A DNA stretch of 38,290 nucleotides from Candidatus Saccharimonadota bacterium (GTDB taxonomy: Bacteria > Patescibacteriota > Saccharimonadia > Saccharimonadales > Saccharimonadaceae): the NCBI GenBank assembly GCA_905365145.1, contig CAJPIO010000006.1:1-38290 (forward strand). The letters are read 5' to 3'. The notes under the pieces are model-generated. The model was not told the DNA's origin and made no database searches. It saw only the letters and a list, made by a program, of their open reading frames with translations. The translations under genes were made by a program, and so were the position numbers. Positions within the stretch are counted from its first letter, which is position 1, and each line of letters starts with the position of its first letter. Shown here piece by piece: positions 1 through 8,639 of the stretch.

Positions 1-1
1 C

Positions 2-391
2 CGTCTGGCGGCGCGCGATGCGCGCCGCCAGGTCAGTGAGCTCCGCGAGGAGCTCACTGAGTCGGATAACTGCTTCTCTCTCCTGAGCCGCCTGGCTCAA
101 GAGCGAGAAGAGGATCTCTCTTGGATTGAGAGGCAGGCGCGCCTGTCTCTCGCCGATAGTCGCAAGATTATCGACGATTACAGGATTTTCCTGAAAGGAG
201 GAGAGGAGGCGTCTCCTCTCCTACGCTCCCTCTTTTCTGAGGCTTTGAAAGAATGGTCGAATATTAATGACGGTCTCGAAACCGTCATTAACAACGTTGG
301 CCAGGAGCTGGTCGGCGAGCAGACGCAGCTCGCCGACCTGTACGACACCGAGGAGGTGAACACCACCGACACTGCCACCGCCGAGGAGTGA
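2..391 (+). CDS. Partial coiled-coil protein, C-terminal 129 residues
   Basis: An open frame enters from the left edge and ends at TGA 389-391; the start lies outside the window. I do not recognise the protein. It is highly charged and probably helical or coiled-coil at the start (SELREELTE, RLAQEREEDLSWIERQ), with a short acidic Thr/Glu tail, and has no visible catalytic motif or membrane segment. Its DNA is very odd: nearly every stretch belongs to one of about ten consecutive inverted repeats, described separately. A strong terminator follows, so this is the last gene of its transcript. Whether it is a real protein or a structured RNA that happens to stay open cannot be settled here. The open frame of 129 codons and the Glu/Leu/Arg-rich composition favour a protein. 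Confidence 0.55.
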   Translation, partial: RLAARDARRQVSELREELTESDNCFSLLSRLAQEREEDLSWIERQARLSLADSRKIIDDYRIFLKGGEEASPLLRSLFSEALKEWSNINDGLETVINNVGQELVGEQTQLADLYDTEEVNTTDTATAEE

Positions 392-424
392 CCCTCCTCG
401 GCAGAAAAGGGCTTTTTTAAGCCC
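5..424 (+). repeat. Serial array of inverted repeats (hairpin chain)
   Basis: Consecutive stem pairs read from the sequence: 5-16/20-31 (12 bp perfect), 33-44/49-60 (12 bp perfect), 73-89/94-110 (17 bp, two mismatches), 128-137/142-151 (10 bp, one G-U), 181-185/189-193 (5 bp), 199-208/213-222 (10 bp perfect), 264-274/281-291 (11 bp perfect), 310-320/328-338 (11 bp perfect), 380-388/394-402 (9 bp perfect, spanning the stop codon), 409-414/419-424 (6 bp). Loops are 3-7 nt. The stems differ in sequence from one another, so this is not a repeat family but a series of independent palindromes laid end to end within a reading frame. Confidence 0.85.
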
Positions 425-428
425 GTCA

Positions 429-490
429 GAAAATAGCCCGCCAGAGCTCTAAGCCTCGGCGCAAGGCCTTTCTGGCGGGCTATTTTCTTT
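429..490 (+). terminator. Rho-independent terminator before topA
   Basis: A perfect 17-bp inverted repeat pairs 429-445 with 471-487. The 25-nt middle contains a smaller AAGCC/GGCCTT stem, and a T-rich tail (TATTTTCTTT) overlaps the 3' arm. It lies 38 nt after the stop of the partial gene and 70 nt before topA, so it should isolate topA from upstream transcription. Confidence 0.8.
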
Positions 491-520
491 GGTTTATTAT
501 CCTCAGCAGCCAGCACTAAT

Positions 521-552
521 TTGGTATTTTTAGCAAATCGGTTTACTATTAT
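521..552 (+). promoter_or_regulatory. Candidate topA promoter, near-leaderless
   Basis: TATTAT at 547-552 ends 6 nt before the ATG at 559. An overlapping TACTAT at 544-549 sits 17 bp after TTGGTA at 521-526. There is no Shine-Dalgarno sequence before the ATG. Either box predicts a start of transcription within a few bases of the start codon. Confidence 0.5.
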
Positions 553-558
553 ATAAGT

Positions 559-2901
559 ATGAAGAATCTGGTTATCGTCGAGTCGCCAGCCAAAGCCAAA
601 ACTATCGAGAAATATCTCGGCAATGATTTTCATGTTTTGTCAAGCGTGGGGCATATTCGCGCTATCGCCAAAAAAACCAAAGACGGCACGCCGCCAATTG
701 ATATCCAGCACGGCTTCAAAACGACTTACGAAATCGACCCGGAAAAGAAAAAAGTAATCGCTGAATTAAAGAAAGCCGTCAAATCAGTCGGCGCAGCCAA
801 CGTCTGGCTAGCCACCGATGAAGACCGCGAGGGCGAGGCCATTGCTTGGCATCTGTGCGAGGTCCTAAAGCTTGACCCCAAAACCACCAAGCGTATTACT
901 TTTCACGAAATTACCAAATCGGCTATCGAGGAGGCGATCAAGCATCCGCGCACCGTCGATATGAAATTAGTCGAAGCTCAGCAAGCCCGGCAGATTCTCG
1001 ACCGAATTGTCGGCTTCGAACTTAGCCCGGTCGTCTGGCAAAAAGTCCCCGGCGGCAAGTCGGCCGGCCGCGTCCAGAGTCCAGCCGTGCGGCTGCTAGT
1101 CGAGCGCGAGCACGAAATTGACACCTTTGCTGGCAGCTCGCAGTTCAAAGTAACCGCCATTTTCGCCGCTGGCAAACAAGAACTAAAAGCCGAGCTAAAG
1201 CAGCGCTTCGACAGCGAGGACGCAGCCCGAGCTTTCCTCGAATCACTGGCTAGCGCTACTTTCACCGTTACCGACATCAGCACCAGCCCGTCAAGCCGCA
1301 ATCCGGCCGCGCCGTTTACCACCAGCACTCTGCAGCAAGAGGCTAATAGCAAGCTCGGCATGGGCTCGCGCGCTACCATGGCCAGCGCCCAAAAACTATA
1401 TCAAGAGGGTCGCATTACTTACATGCGTACCGACAGCGTCAACTTATCGAGCCAGGCCATCGCTGCTAGCGCCGATTACATCAAACGCTTATACGGCATT
1501 GAATATTCGCATGTCCGCAAGTTCAAAACTAAATCCGCTGGCGCCCAAGAAGCTCACGAAGCAATTCGCCCGACCGATATCACTCGCGAGTCAGTCAGCG
1601 GCAGCGACTATGACCAGCGTCTCTACGACCTCATCCGCCGCCGCACGCTGGCCAGCCAAATGGCGCCAGCCAAGCTAGAGAACACGACAATTACAATTAG
1701 TATTAACGACGAGGAAGAGCAAAACAGCTCAAGCAAAACCAACGACAAGCTCGTCTTTGAGGCCAAAGGTCAAGTCGTCCTCTTCGACGGCTTCCTGCGC
1801 GTTTATGGCGGCGGTAAAGATGACACAATTTTGCCAACCGTCAAATCTGGCGACCAGCTCCAACGCCACAGCGTCGAAGCCCGCCAAGTTTTCGCCCGGC
1901 CGCCAGCCCGTTATACCGAAGGTACGCTAGTCAAAAAGCTTGAAGAGCTCGGTATCGGCCGCCCAAGTACTTACGCCACCATCATGAACACCATCCAAAC
2001 CCGCGGCTACGCCGAAAAAGGCGATTCCGAAGGCGTACCGCGCGATGTCATCTTATTGCAACTTATCGACAATAAGGTCGAGCGCGAAATTATCCAAGAA
2101 AAGACCGGCTCCAACAAAGGCAAGCTTGTACCGACGCCGGCCGGCGAGCTGATTAGCGGCTTTTTAACCGACCATTTCGACCGCGTCGTTGATTATGGTT
2201 TCACCGCCGACGTCGAGAAAGACTTCGACGATATTGCCGGTGACCGCTTGGCGCGCAACACCATGCTCGAGAAATTCTACGCACCATTCCATGCGCTGAT
2301 TGAGCAATCCGGTAATATTGACCGCCGAACTGTCGGCGCCAACAGGGAAGTTGGCATTGATCCGAAATCTGGCAAACCAATTATTGCTCGCTTCGGCCGC
2401 TTCGGACCAATGCTGCAGCTAGGATCAAGCGACGACAAAGCCGACAAACCGCAATTCGCGCCGCTACCTAAAGGCGCCAAGATCGAAACCGTCACTCTAG
2501 AGCAAGCTTTGCACGCATTTGAGTTGCCGCGCCTAGTTGGCCAAACCGAGGACGGGCAAGATATCAAGGCTAACGTCGGCCGCTTCGGTCCATATATTCA
2601 AATCGGTAAACTCTACGTCAGTCTGAAAGATATCGACCCGCGCGAAGTCACCCAAGAGCAAGCGCGCGAACTATACGCCGCCAAGCTCAAAGCCGAAGCT
2701 GAGAAAAATATCGCTGACTTTGGCGACGGCATCAAGGTACTCAACGGCCGCTTCGGTCCATACGTTACCGACGGCAGCAAAAATGCCAAGATTCCCAAAG
2801 ACACCGATCCCAAAGATATCACTCGCGACCAAGCAGTAGAATTGCTCGCTAACGCCCCGCAAAAAAGGTCGGCGCGGCGCCAAATACGACGAAAGAAGTA
2901 A
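559..2901 (+). CDS. topA: DNA topoisomerase I (type IA)
   Basis: This enzyme relaxes negative supercoils by passing strands through a transient single-strand break. The N-terminal Toprim domain starts VIVESPAKAKTIEKYLG and carries E8 and the DxDxE triad D87, D89, E91 in ATDEDREGE. The catalytic tyrosine is Y288 in GRITYMRTDS. The region near residues 460-470 (GIGRPSTYA) is also typical. Instead of C-terminal cysteine zinc ribbons there are three topoisomerase C-terminal repeats with GRFGP cores near residues 613, 674 and 730, followed by a basic tail. The length of 780 aa is normal for this architecture. The start is the first ATG with the family N-terminus and has no SD. An esterase gene follows after 2 nt, so the two are probably co-transcribed. 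Confidence 0.96.
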   Translation: MKNLVIVESPAKAKTIEKYLGNDFHVLSSVGHIRAIAKKTKDGTPPIDIQHGFKTTYEIDPEKKKVIAELKKAVKSVGAANVWLATDEDREGEAIAWHLCEVLKLDPKTTKRITFHEITKSAIEEAIKHPRTVDMKLVEAQQARQILDRIVGFELSPVVWQKVPGGKSAGRVQSPAVRLLVEREHEIDTFAGSSQFKVTAIFAAGKQELKAELKQRFDSEDAARAFLESLASATFTVTDISTSPSSRNPAAPFTTSTLQQEANSKLGMGSRATMASAQKLYQEGRITYMRTDSVNLSSQAIAASADYIKRLYGIEYSHVRKFKTKSAGAQEAHEAIRPTDITRESVSGSDYDQRLYDLIRRRTLASQMAPAKLENTTITISINDEEEQNSSSKTNDKLVFEAKGQVVLFDGFLRVYGGGKDDTILPTVKSGDQLQRHSVEARQVFARPPARYTEGTLVKKLEELGIGRPSTYATIMNTIQTRGYAEKGDSEGVPRDVILLQLIDNKVEREIIQEKTGSNKGKLVPTPAGELISGFLTDHFDRVVDYGFTADVEKDFDDIAGDRLARNTMLEKFYAPFHALIEQSGNIDRRTVGANREVGIDPKSGKPIIARFGRFGPMLQLGSSDDKADKPQFAPLPKGAKIETVTLEQALHAFELPRLVGQTEDGQDIKANVGRFGPYIQIGKLYVSLKDIDPREVTQEQARELYAAKLKAEAEKNIADFGDGIKVLNGRFGPYVTDGSKNAKIPKDTDPKDITRDQAVELLANAPQKRSARRQIRRKK

Positions 2902-2903
2902 GC

Positions 2904-3893
2904 ATGACAACCAAGCTCCAACAAGTCCGACGTGTCCGCCGCTGGATGATGATTTTGCTGCTCGTAGTAATGATTATCGTTGTCTTCTCGCTAAATGTTC
3001 ACAGGTCGTACCGCACCGATAATCATCCACGTCTGGGCAATGTCGCTAATGTCGACTCTGATATCCCGTATTGCGCCGGCCAAGACAAGCAGAAGTTTGA
3101 TTTATACACGCCGATCAACAGCCTACTCAATACTCATACGACACCGTACCCGCTAGTTATTTATATCCACGGCGGCGGCTGGCATAAGGGCGATAAGCGC
3201 AATTCGCTGCTTGACTATTACGGTTCTAGTTTGACAGCGGCTGGTTTTGCGGTCGCCTCGGTCAACTACCGCCTAGCGCCCAAATACCATTATCCGACAC
3301 AAAATAACGACGTTGCCTGCGCTATCGACACCATCGCCAAACTCGCCAGCTCCTATAATATCGACACCAACAATGTAATTCTTTTTGGCGACAGCGCTGG
3401 CGGGCTCCTGGCTATCGACTACGTCTTAACTCGCCAAGACAGCCCAATTACTGTCCGCGGCGTGATCAGTTTTTATGGTACCACCGACCTGGTCAACCAA
3501 TTACAGCGCACCAAGCGCAACCCAAATGCTTACAAATTCCTCGGCACCCGCAATGTCGATACTGCCCGCGTCGCCAGCCCGCTGTACCAACCGATTGCCA
3601 AAACGCCGCCGCCGTTTTTGTTTTTCCACGGCACCAAAGACAGTATTGTGTCGATTGAGCAGGCTTACAAGTTCTATCAGCGTATCTTGGCCTACCAGCC
3701 GAGCAGCCGCTTTATTCGCGTTGCCAATGCCGGCCACGGCTTCGACGACAGTGGACGCAGCACCAAACCGACCAGCGACGAAATTCGCCGCACACTTACG
3801 CTATTCGCCCTCAAGCATATCAACAGCGACCAGTCAGAAACTCAGGCGCAAACCACGCCAGAAAAAGTCCAGATATTATTAGACAATGATTAA
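2904..3893 (+). CDS. Membrane-anchored alpha/beta hydrolase (esterase/lipase family)
   Basis: This is a carboxylic-ester hydrolase of the hormone-sensitive-lipase / BD-FAE type; the substrate is unknown. An N-terminal hydrophobic helix (about residues 14-32), preceded by many arginines, should anchor it with the catalytic domain outside the membrane. The oxyanion motif HGGGW is at 89-93, the nucleophile elbow GDSAGG at 162-167 with Ser164, the likely acid is Asp246 (GTKDS), and the histidine is His278 (AGHGFDD). It starts 2 nt after the topA stop, and the purine-rich end of topA can serve as ribosome site. The pairing with topA looks positional, with no obvious functional link. Confidence 0.85.
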   Translation: MTTKLQQVRRVRRWMMILLLVVMIIVVFSLNVHRSYRTDNHPRLGNVANVDSDIPYCAGQDKQKFDLYTPINSLLNTHTTPYPLVIYIHGGGWHKGDKRNSLLDYYGSSLTAAGFAVASVNYRLAPKYHYPTQNNDVACAIDTIAKLASSYNIDTNNVILFGDSAGGLLAIDYVLTRQDSPITVRGVISFYGTTDLVNQLQRTKRNPNAYKFLGTRNVDTARVASPLYQPIAKTPPPFLFFHGTKDSIVSIEQAYKFYQRILAYQPSSRFIRVANAGHGFDDSGRSTKPTSDEIRRTLTLFALKHINSDQSETQAQTTPEKVQILLDND

Positions 3894-4094
3894 GCTGTTT
3901 AATCAGCTAATTATTCATTTGTGTTTTGAATAAGCTTTGCTCAATAAACAATTATATTTTGTGATAAACCGTTAAATTAACCAGCATCGGTACAGCTTTA
4001 ACACCTTAAACTTTGACAAAAATAAGTATTATTGTTAGCCTAGACATTATTCTTTATTAAAAAAAGTAGCAAAAAAGTATTTACCATAAGCGTC

Positions 4095-4113
4095 TATATT
4101 GTGATACAATATA
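4095..4113. promoter_or_regulatory. Operator-like palindrome, 7-bp arms
   Basis: TATATTG, 5-nt spacer, CAATATA: a perfect dyad centred about 27 bp upstream of the -35 box of the next gene. Its size suits a dimeric helix-turn-helix regulator. A second dyad, TAGTTAG at 4116-4122 and CTAACTA at 4139-4145, encloses the -35 box itself. No regulator is identified. Confidence 0.35.
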
Positions 4114-4130
4114 ACTAGTTAGTATTTGAT

Positions 4131-4159
4131 TTGACAATCTAACTACTATGTATTATAAT
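4131..4159 (+). promoter_or_regulatory. Perfect consensus sigma-70 type promoter
   Basis: TTGACA at 4131-4136, exactly 17 bp, then TATAAT at 4154-4159. The predicted start is near 4166, giving a leader of about 69 nt with an SD-like AAAGGATAAGGA ending 5 nt before the ATG at 4235. This is the only promoter in the window matching the consensus at both boxes, so the gene behind it is probably strongly expressed unless repressed. Confidence 0.75.
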
Positions 4160-4234
4160 CAGATACGAAATTACGATATCAAACTAAAATCACTCTCGAG
4201 GGGCGGGGAGTGGAGATAAAAGGATAAGGATCGC

Positions 4235-5290
4235 ATGACCGAAACTACCGGTACACCTGCTGTGGAGACTATCAAGACAGCAATTGAGGATATTCTTAAG
4301 ACCATAGACCAAGAACGCGAACGCGAAATCATCACGCGCCGTTTCGGCCTATATGAACGCCGGGAAACGCTTGAGCAAATCGGCGAACTACTCGGTATCA
4401 CTCGCGAACGTGTCCGACAACTCGAAAAAGCCATCTTGGCCCGCCTCAAAACCGCTGCCGCCGACGGCAAAATCCCCGCCATTAGCGACGCCGAGCGCCT
4501 AATTATCCGCGACCTTTCCGAAAACGGCCGCGTCGGCCGCGTCCAAGACGTCGCCAACCGCCTTTCGAAAGACAAAGCTTCCAATAATACCCGAGCTCAC
4601 GTTGCCTTTATCGGCGAGCTGTCGCCGCGCTTCGTTATAATCAACGAAACTGACAATTACCACCAGGGCATCAGTATCGCCGAAAACGGTAATGAGAAGA
4701 AAATCCGCGGCGACATTGATAGCATTGTTAAAACCATCAAAAACCACGGCCAGCCAATCGACATCGAGAGCCTGCACGGCATGTTGACTTTCGAAAGTCC
4801 GTCTCAAATCCGCGGCCTGGCCAGCTTATCCAAAAAACTAGCCAATCTCAAAGACGTTTGGGGCCTGGCTAAGTGGCCGACCGTCAATCCTAAAAACATC
4901 CGCGATAAAATCTACGTCATTTTGGCAGGCAATGGTAAGCCGATGCACTTCTCCGACATTTCTAAAGCTATCAAGGAAAGCGACTTCAAGCGCAGAAACG
5001 TTACCACTCAAGCTATCCACAACGAACTTATCAAAGACAAACGCTTCGTCCTAATCGGCCGCGGCATTTACGCCCTCGACAGCTGGGGCTATAGCAAAGG
5101 CACCGTTTCAGATATTATTGCTGATATTTTGCGCAAAGCAGGCGAACCGCTTCACCGCGACGAAATTGTCAGGCGCGTACTCAAGAGCCGCCAAGTCAAA
5201 GAAACAACTATTCTACTCAATTTGCAGAGCAAATCGATGTTCAAGCGCGTCGCCAAAGCGACTTACACCATCGCCGAACCACAGCAATAA
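4235..5290 (+). CDS. Sigma region 4-like and HARE-HTH domain transcription protein
   Basis: A 351-aa DNA-binding protein without sigma region 2. Residues about 20-75 form a sigma-70 region 4 helix-turn-helix (ITRRFGLYERRETLEQIGEL, then ITRERVRQLEKAILARLK), the part that normally reads the -35 box and contacts the RNA polymerase flap. The middle is mainly helical. Residues about 225-350 look like HARE-HTH winged helices, as in the RpoE delta subunit: KPMHFSDISKAI, a GRGIYAL strand near 275-280, and a second copy-like unit GEPLHRDEIVRRVL. Family knowledge suggests a role at RNA polymerase or in promoter choice, but a regulator rather than a full sigma factor. The promoter is consensus and the SD is clear. 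Exact function is unknown. Confidence 0.75.
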   Translation: MTETTGTPAVETIKTAIEDILKTIDQEREREIITRRFGLYERRETLEQIGELLGITRERVRQLEKAILARLKTAAADGKIPAISDAERLIIRDLSENGRVGRVQDVANRLSKDKASNNTRAHVAFIGELSPRFVIINETDNYHQGISIAENGNEKKIRGDIDSIVKTIKNHGQPIDIESLHGMLTFESPSQIRGLASLSKKLANLKDVWGLAKWPTVNPKNIRDKIYVILAGNGKPMHFSDISKAIKESDFKRRNVTTQAIHNELIKDKRFVLIGRGIYALDSWGYSKGTVSDIIADILRKAGEPLHRDEIVRRVLKSRQVKETTILLNLQSKSMFKRVAKATYTIAEPQQ

Positions 5291-5314
5291 TCTATCTGCG
5301 GATTCCGCTTAATC

Positions 5315-5343
5315 TTGCAAAAATAACAGAGGTATGATATAAT
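5315..5343 (+). promoter_or_regulatory. Promoter of the VirD4-like gene
   Basis: TTGCAA at 5315-5320, 17 bp, TATAAT at 5338-5343. Predicted start near 5350, so the leader to the ATG at 5356 is only about 6 nt. The GAAGG at 5344-5348 would lie upstream of the transcript start and probably not act as an SD. Confidence 0.6.
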
Positions 5344-5355
5344 GAAGGTATAGCT

Positions 5356-8100
5356 ATGTCATTTATCACTTCTGTTATTGCTCTATTGTTGCAATGGTAT
5401 GTCTGGGGGCCGTTGGTTATTGTGCTGTTATATCTGACTTGGCGCAATTATCGCAGTATTGATGTAATAAAGAACGTTGAGAGCGTCTTGTTAACCCTAG
5501 AGATTCCAAAGACTAACGATAAGTCTGAGCTGGCCGCCGAGCAAATGTTCGCTAGCCTCCATGGTATTTTGCGCGATGCCCGCGAGCTGAAAGCTAACAA
5601 TGGCTATCAGGAGCACCTAAGCTTCGAGATTGCCTCGGTGGGCGGGCGGATTCAATTCTACGTTTGGACGCCGAAATCGCTGCAAAGCTTCGTCGAAGGG
5701 CAGATTTACGCCCAATACCCGCAGGTACAAATCCATAAGGCTGAAGAAGATTATGTCGCTCACGAACGCCACCACAGCGTAGTCTATACTTCAGAGATTA
5801 CCTTAACCGACAAGGAATTTTTACCGATCAAAACCTTTCAGAGTTTTGAAGTTGACCCGCTAGCTGGCATCACCGGCACGCTCGCCAAGCTCGAAGATAC
5901 CGACGAAGAAATTTGGATACAGATGCTAGTACGCCCGGTCGCCGACAGCTGGCACAAAGAAGCCGACGCTTGGATTCAATCGGTCAAAGCAGGCGGCTTC
6001 AACCTATTCGGCACCGACGGCATAGGCAAGTGGATTGCCGGCCTATTTTCTGCCCTGTGGCAACCGCCTGAACAAGCAGGTGCTAGCGGCGGTCCAGAAT
6101 TATCAGAACGCGACAAGACTCGCATATCTGAAGCTGAAAAAAAGGCGACCAAACTTGGCTATCAGGTCAAAGTCCGCGTCGCTTACCTAGGTGAGCGCAC
6201 TAGCGACGCCAAATTACGTATGCAAGGCATCATTGGCACCTTTAAGCAATTTAACTCTACCAATCTCAACGGCTTTAAGATGTCGAACGATAGCTTCGCC
6301 AAAGAGGCGCTCGCCAAATACAAGACCCGCCTCTTTGCCGACCGCGGTTATCTGATGAATATTGAGGAAGTCGCCAGCGTTTATCATTTACCGCACACTA
6401 ATGTCGAAACGCCAAACATTGTCTGGGCTAGCACCAAAACCGCCGAGCCGCCGCCGAAGTTGCCAGTCATAACTGGCGACCCAGCGCATGATGAGAATAT
6501 CTCGGCCTTTGGCATGACTAATTTCCGCGGCATCAACCACCAATTCGGCATGCTGCGCTACGACCGCTCGCGCCATGTTTACATCATCGGCCAGACGGGA
6601 GCAGGGAAGAGCGGCTTGCTCGAGCTATTCGCTTTGAGCGATATTTTCCACGGGCAAGGCTATGCTGTCATTGATCCGCACGGCGACTTTGCTATCAATA
6701 ACATGCGCTTCATCCCAGGCTCGCGCCTGCAGGATGTTGTTTACTTTAACCCGGCCGACACGCAGTATCCGCTCGGTTTCAACCCGCTAGAGGTCACTAA
6801 TCCGTCGCAAAAAACTAATATCTCATCAGAAGTTATCGGCGTGCTGAAGCGCATGTTCGGCGACTCTTGGGGTCCACGCCTCGAGTATATCTTGCGCTAT
6901 ACCATTTTAGCGCTACTAGACCGGCCCGAGACTACCATGCTCGATATTACTCGCATGCTCACTGACAAAAAGTTTCGCAAAGACACGCTCAGCTACTGTA
7001 AAGACACCGTGGTACTGCAATTTTGGAATGTCGAGTTTGCTAGCTGGACCGATAAATTCCAAGCTGAAGCCATCGCGCCAGTCCTCAACAAAGTCGGCGC
7101 CTTCACCGCTAATCCAGTCATCCGCAACATTATTGGTCAGCCGAAATCGACTTTTAACATCCGCCAAATTATGGACGAGGGTAAGATTCTCGTCGTCAAT
7201 TTGAGCAAGGGTCTAATCGGCGAGGATAACGCTGGCATTCTCGGCTCATTTTTGGTCACCAAAATTCAGCTCGCCGCCATGAGCCGCTCCGATATCCCTG
7301 ACATCAAGGACCGCCGGCCATTTTATCTATACGTCGACGAGTTTCAAAACTTTGCTACCGACTCGTTCGCTACAATTTTATCCGAGGCGCGCAAATACGG
7401 CCTCAACCTGACCGTCGCCAACCAGTACATTAGCCAGATGGAAGAAACCGTCCGCGATGCTGTTTTCGGCAACGTCGGTACCGTAATTAGCTTCCGTGTT
7501 TCTGCTGATGATAGTCCTATACTCGCCAAGCAATTTGAACCGCAGTTCGAGCCAAATGACCTACTACAGATGCACAATCGTAACTTTATCATCAACATGG
7601 TCATCAACGGCGAGAAGGCTCCAGCCTTTAGCGCCAAGACGCTTAATCTGCCAGCTGCGCAAGACGACAACACCGGCCGGATTATCCAGTGGACGCGCGA
7701 TAATTATAGCCGCAACCGCAGCGATATTGAAGCCGATATCGCCAACCGAATCCTACCGCCAGAAAACCTAGTCGTCAAAAAACCTGGTCCTGCCTATACG
7801 CCGCCAAAAACACCCGAACAGCGAGCCGCCGATCGAGCTGCTCGCACCGCCACCAAACAGCAACAAGAGCTAACACAGCCTATCGCCAAGCAGCCGTCGG
7901 TTAAGCTTGACAAAGGTGCAGTAGGGCTGCTACAAATAGACCACGGCCAAAACAACAAAAACGCTACAAAAGCCGCGACAGACAATGTCCCTAACGTATC
8001 AGACCCTACTAAGACTACTAGCGATAGCAATAAGCCAAAACGCAAACGCACTCGCAGCCGCCGGCGTAAAACTCCAGCTGCAAGCGCTTCTAGTTCGTAA
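5356..8100 (+). CDS. VirD4/TraG-like (DUF87 / type IV secretion) membrane ATPase
   Basis: A 914-aa membrane-anchored motor ATPase. The N-terminus has a hydrophobic segment (about residues 5-27), then a long domain of roughly 370 residues without obvious motifs. The ATPase follows: Walker A GQTGAGKS at 412-419 (Lys418) and Walker B FYLYVDEF at 656-663 (Asp661, Glu662). Between and after these are VNLSKGLIGE and ANQYISQM, typical of TrwB/TraD/VirD4-class hexamers. The C-terminus is a disordered, very basic tail rich in Lys/Arg. Family members move DNA or protein through type IV secretion or pilus machines. No other secretion genes are nearby, so the substrate is open. A GNAT gene follows 14 nt later. 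Confidence 0.85.
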   Translation: MSFITSVIALLLQWYVWGPLVIVLLYLTWRNYRSIDVIKNVESVLLTLEIPKTNDKSELAAEQMFASLHGILRDARELKANNGYQEHLSFEIASVGGRIQFYVWTPKSLQSFVEGQIYAQYPQVQIHKAEEDYVAHERHHSVVYTSEITLTDKEFLPIKTFQSFEVDPLAGITGTLAKLEDTDEEIWIQMLVRPVADSWHKEADAWIQSVKAGGFNLFGTDGIGKWIAGLFSALWQPPEQAGASGGPELSERDKTRISEAEKKATKLGYQVKVRVAYLGERTSDAKLRMQGIIGTFKQFNSTNLNGFKMSNDSFAKEALAKYKTRLFADRGYLMNIEEVASVYHLPHTNVETPNIVWASTKTAEPPPKLPVITGDPAHDENISAFGMTNFRGINHQFGMLRYDRSRHVYIIGQTGAGKSGLLELFALSDIFHGQGYAVIDPHGDFAINNMRFIPGSRLQDVVYFNPADTQYPLGFNPLEVTNPSQKTNISSEVIGVLKRMFGDSWGPRLEYILRYTILALLDRPETTMLDITRMLTDKKFRKDTLSYCKDTVVLQFWNVEFASWTDKFQAEAIAPVLNKVGAFTANPVIRNIIGQPKSTFNIRQIMDEGKILVVNLSKGLIGEDNAGILGSFLVTKIQLAAMSRSDIPDIKDRRPFYLYVDEFQNFATDSFATILSEARKYGLNLTVANQYISQMEETVRDAVFGNVGTVISFRVSADDSPILAKQFEPQFEPNDLLQMHNRNFIINMVINGEKAPAFSAKTLNLPAAQDDNTGRIIQWTRDNYSRNRSDIEADIANRILPPENLVVKKPGPAYTPPKTPEQRAADRAARTATKQQQELTQPIAKQPSVKLDKGAVGLLQIDHGQNNKNATKAATDNVPNVSDPTKTTSDSNKPKRKRTRSRRRKTPAASASSS

Positions 8101-8114
8101 TCAACCATCACACC

Positions 8115-8639
8115 ATGCCTCTACCACTAAAAATAGCCACTACGTCGCATGCTCATGACGCTCAAGTTGGCGAGATTATTGATCTATTATGCAAACCCAG
8201 TATCTGCGGCCCAATTTCAGACATACTAGGCCGAGATGCTTTCGTGGAAGCAGCTACCGACCTAACGCAGCGTTTATACTTGGGTGAGTACGCCGCTGCA
8301 CTGGCCAGATACATCGATGAAAGCAGCAATACCATCAAACCAGTTGGCACAATTATCTATAGCCAGGACTCAAACGATCCTAAAATAGCAAATTTGGAAC
8401 TAATCGTCGTACGAGAAAAATATCGACTCCGGCAAGTAGGCACGCAGCTGATGAAAATAGTCGAGGAAGAAGCGAGATTATTCGGCGCAATCCAACTACA
8501 AGCACAAGCACCCCAGAAAATGCCAGACCTACAGAGCTTCTTAGCAAAAAATGGTTTCTATTACAGTCGCATGGAAGAGAGTGAAGGCGGGGTTTTGTTT
8601 TTGCGGTATAAAAAAGATATTAAGGATAAGAAGATCTAA
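8115..8639 (+). CDS. GNAT-family N-acetyltransferase
   Basis: A 174-aa predicted acetyl-CoA-dependent acetyltransferase. The core signature is in LELIVVREKYRLRQVGTQLM: the beta strand followed by the acetyl-CoA pyrophosphate loop, here R-L-R-Q-V-G-T rather than the classic Q/R-x-x-G-x-G/A. Then comes a helix and FLAKNGFYYSRME, the usual C-terminal strand-helix-strand. Substrate unknown. It lies 14 nt after the ATPase gene, probably in the same transcript, with no strong SD. Convergent with the Excalibur gene downstream. Confidence 0.7.
   Translation: MPLPLKIATTSHAHDAQVGEIIDLLCKPSICGPISDILGRDAFVEAATDLTQRLYLGEYAAALARYIDESSNTIKPVGTIIYSQDSNDPKIANLELIVVREKYRLRQVGTQLMKIVEEEARLFGAIQLQAQAPQKMPDLQSFLAKNGFYYSRMEESEGGVLFLRYKKDIKDKKI

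Larger units (their letters stand above)
3894..4234. other. AT-rich intergenic control region upstream of the sigma4/HARE gene
   Basis: A 341-bp gap without a credible gene. The first third holds only a weak dyad at the esterase stop codon. The right half holds a near-consensus promoter, two inverted repeats around it, and a purine-rich leader; these are listed separately. Confidence 0.6.

Noticed and set aside
5..424. Hairpin chain as a CRISPR array
   Set aside because: The palindromes all differ in sequence and there is no constant repeat with regular spacers, and no cas genes nearby.
2860..2901. Frameshift at the topA C-terminus
   Set aside because: The tail turns very basic, but disordered Lys/Arg tails are normal in this enzyme and the downstream gene spacing is ordinary.
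3887..3905. Dyad TGATTAA/TTAATCA at the esterase stop as a terminator
   Set aside because: Seven AT-rich base pairs with no U-tract; too weak to call.
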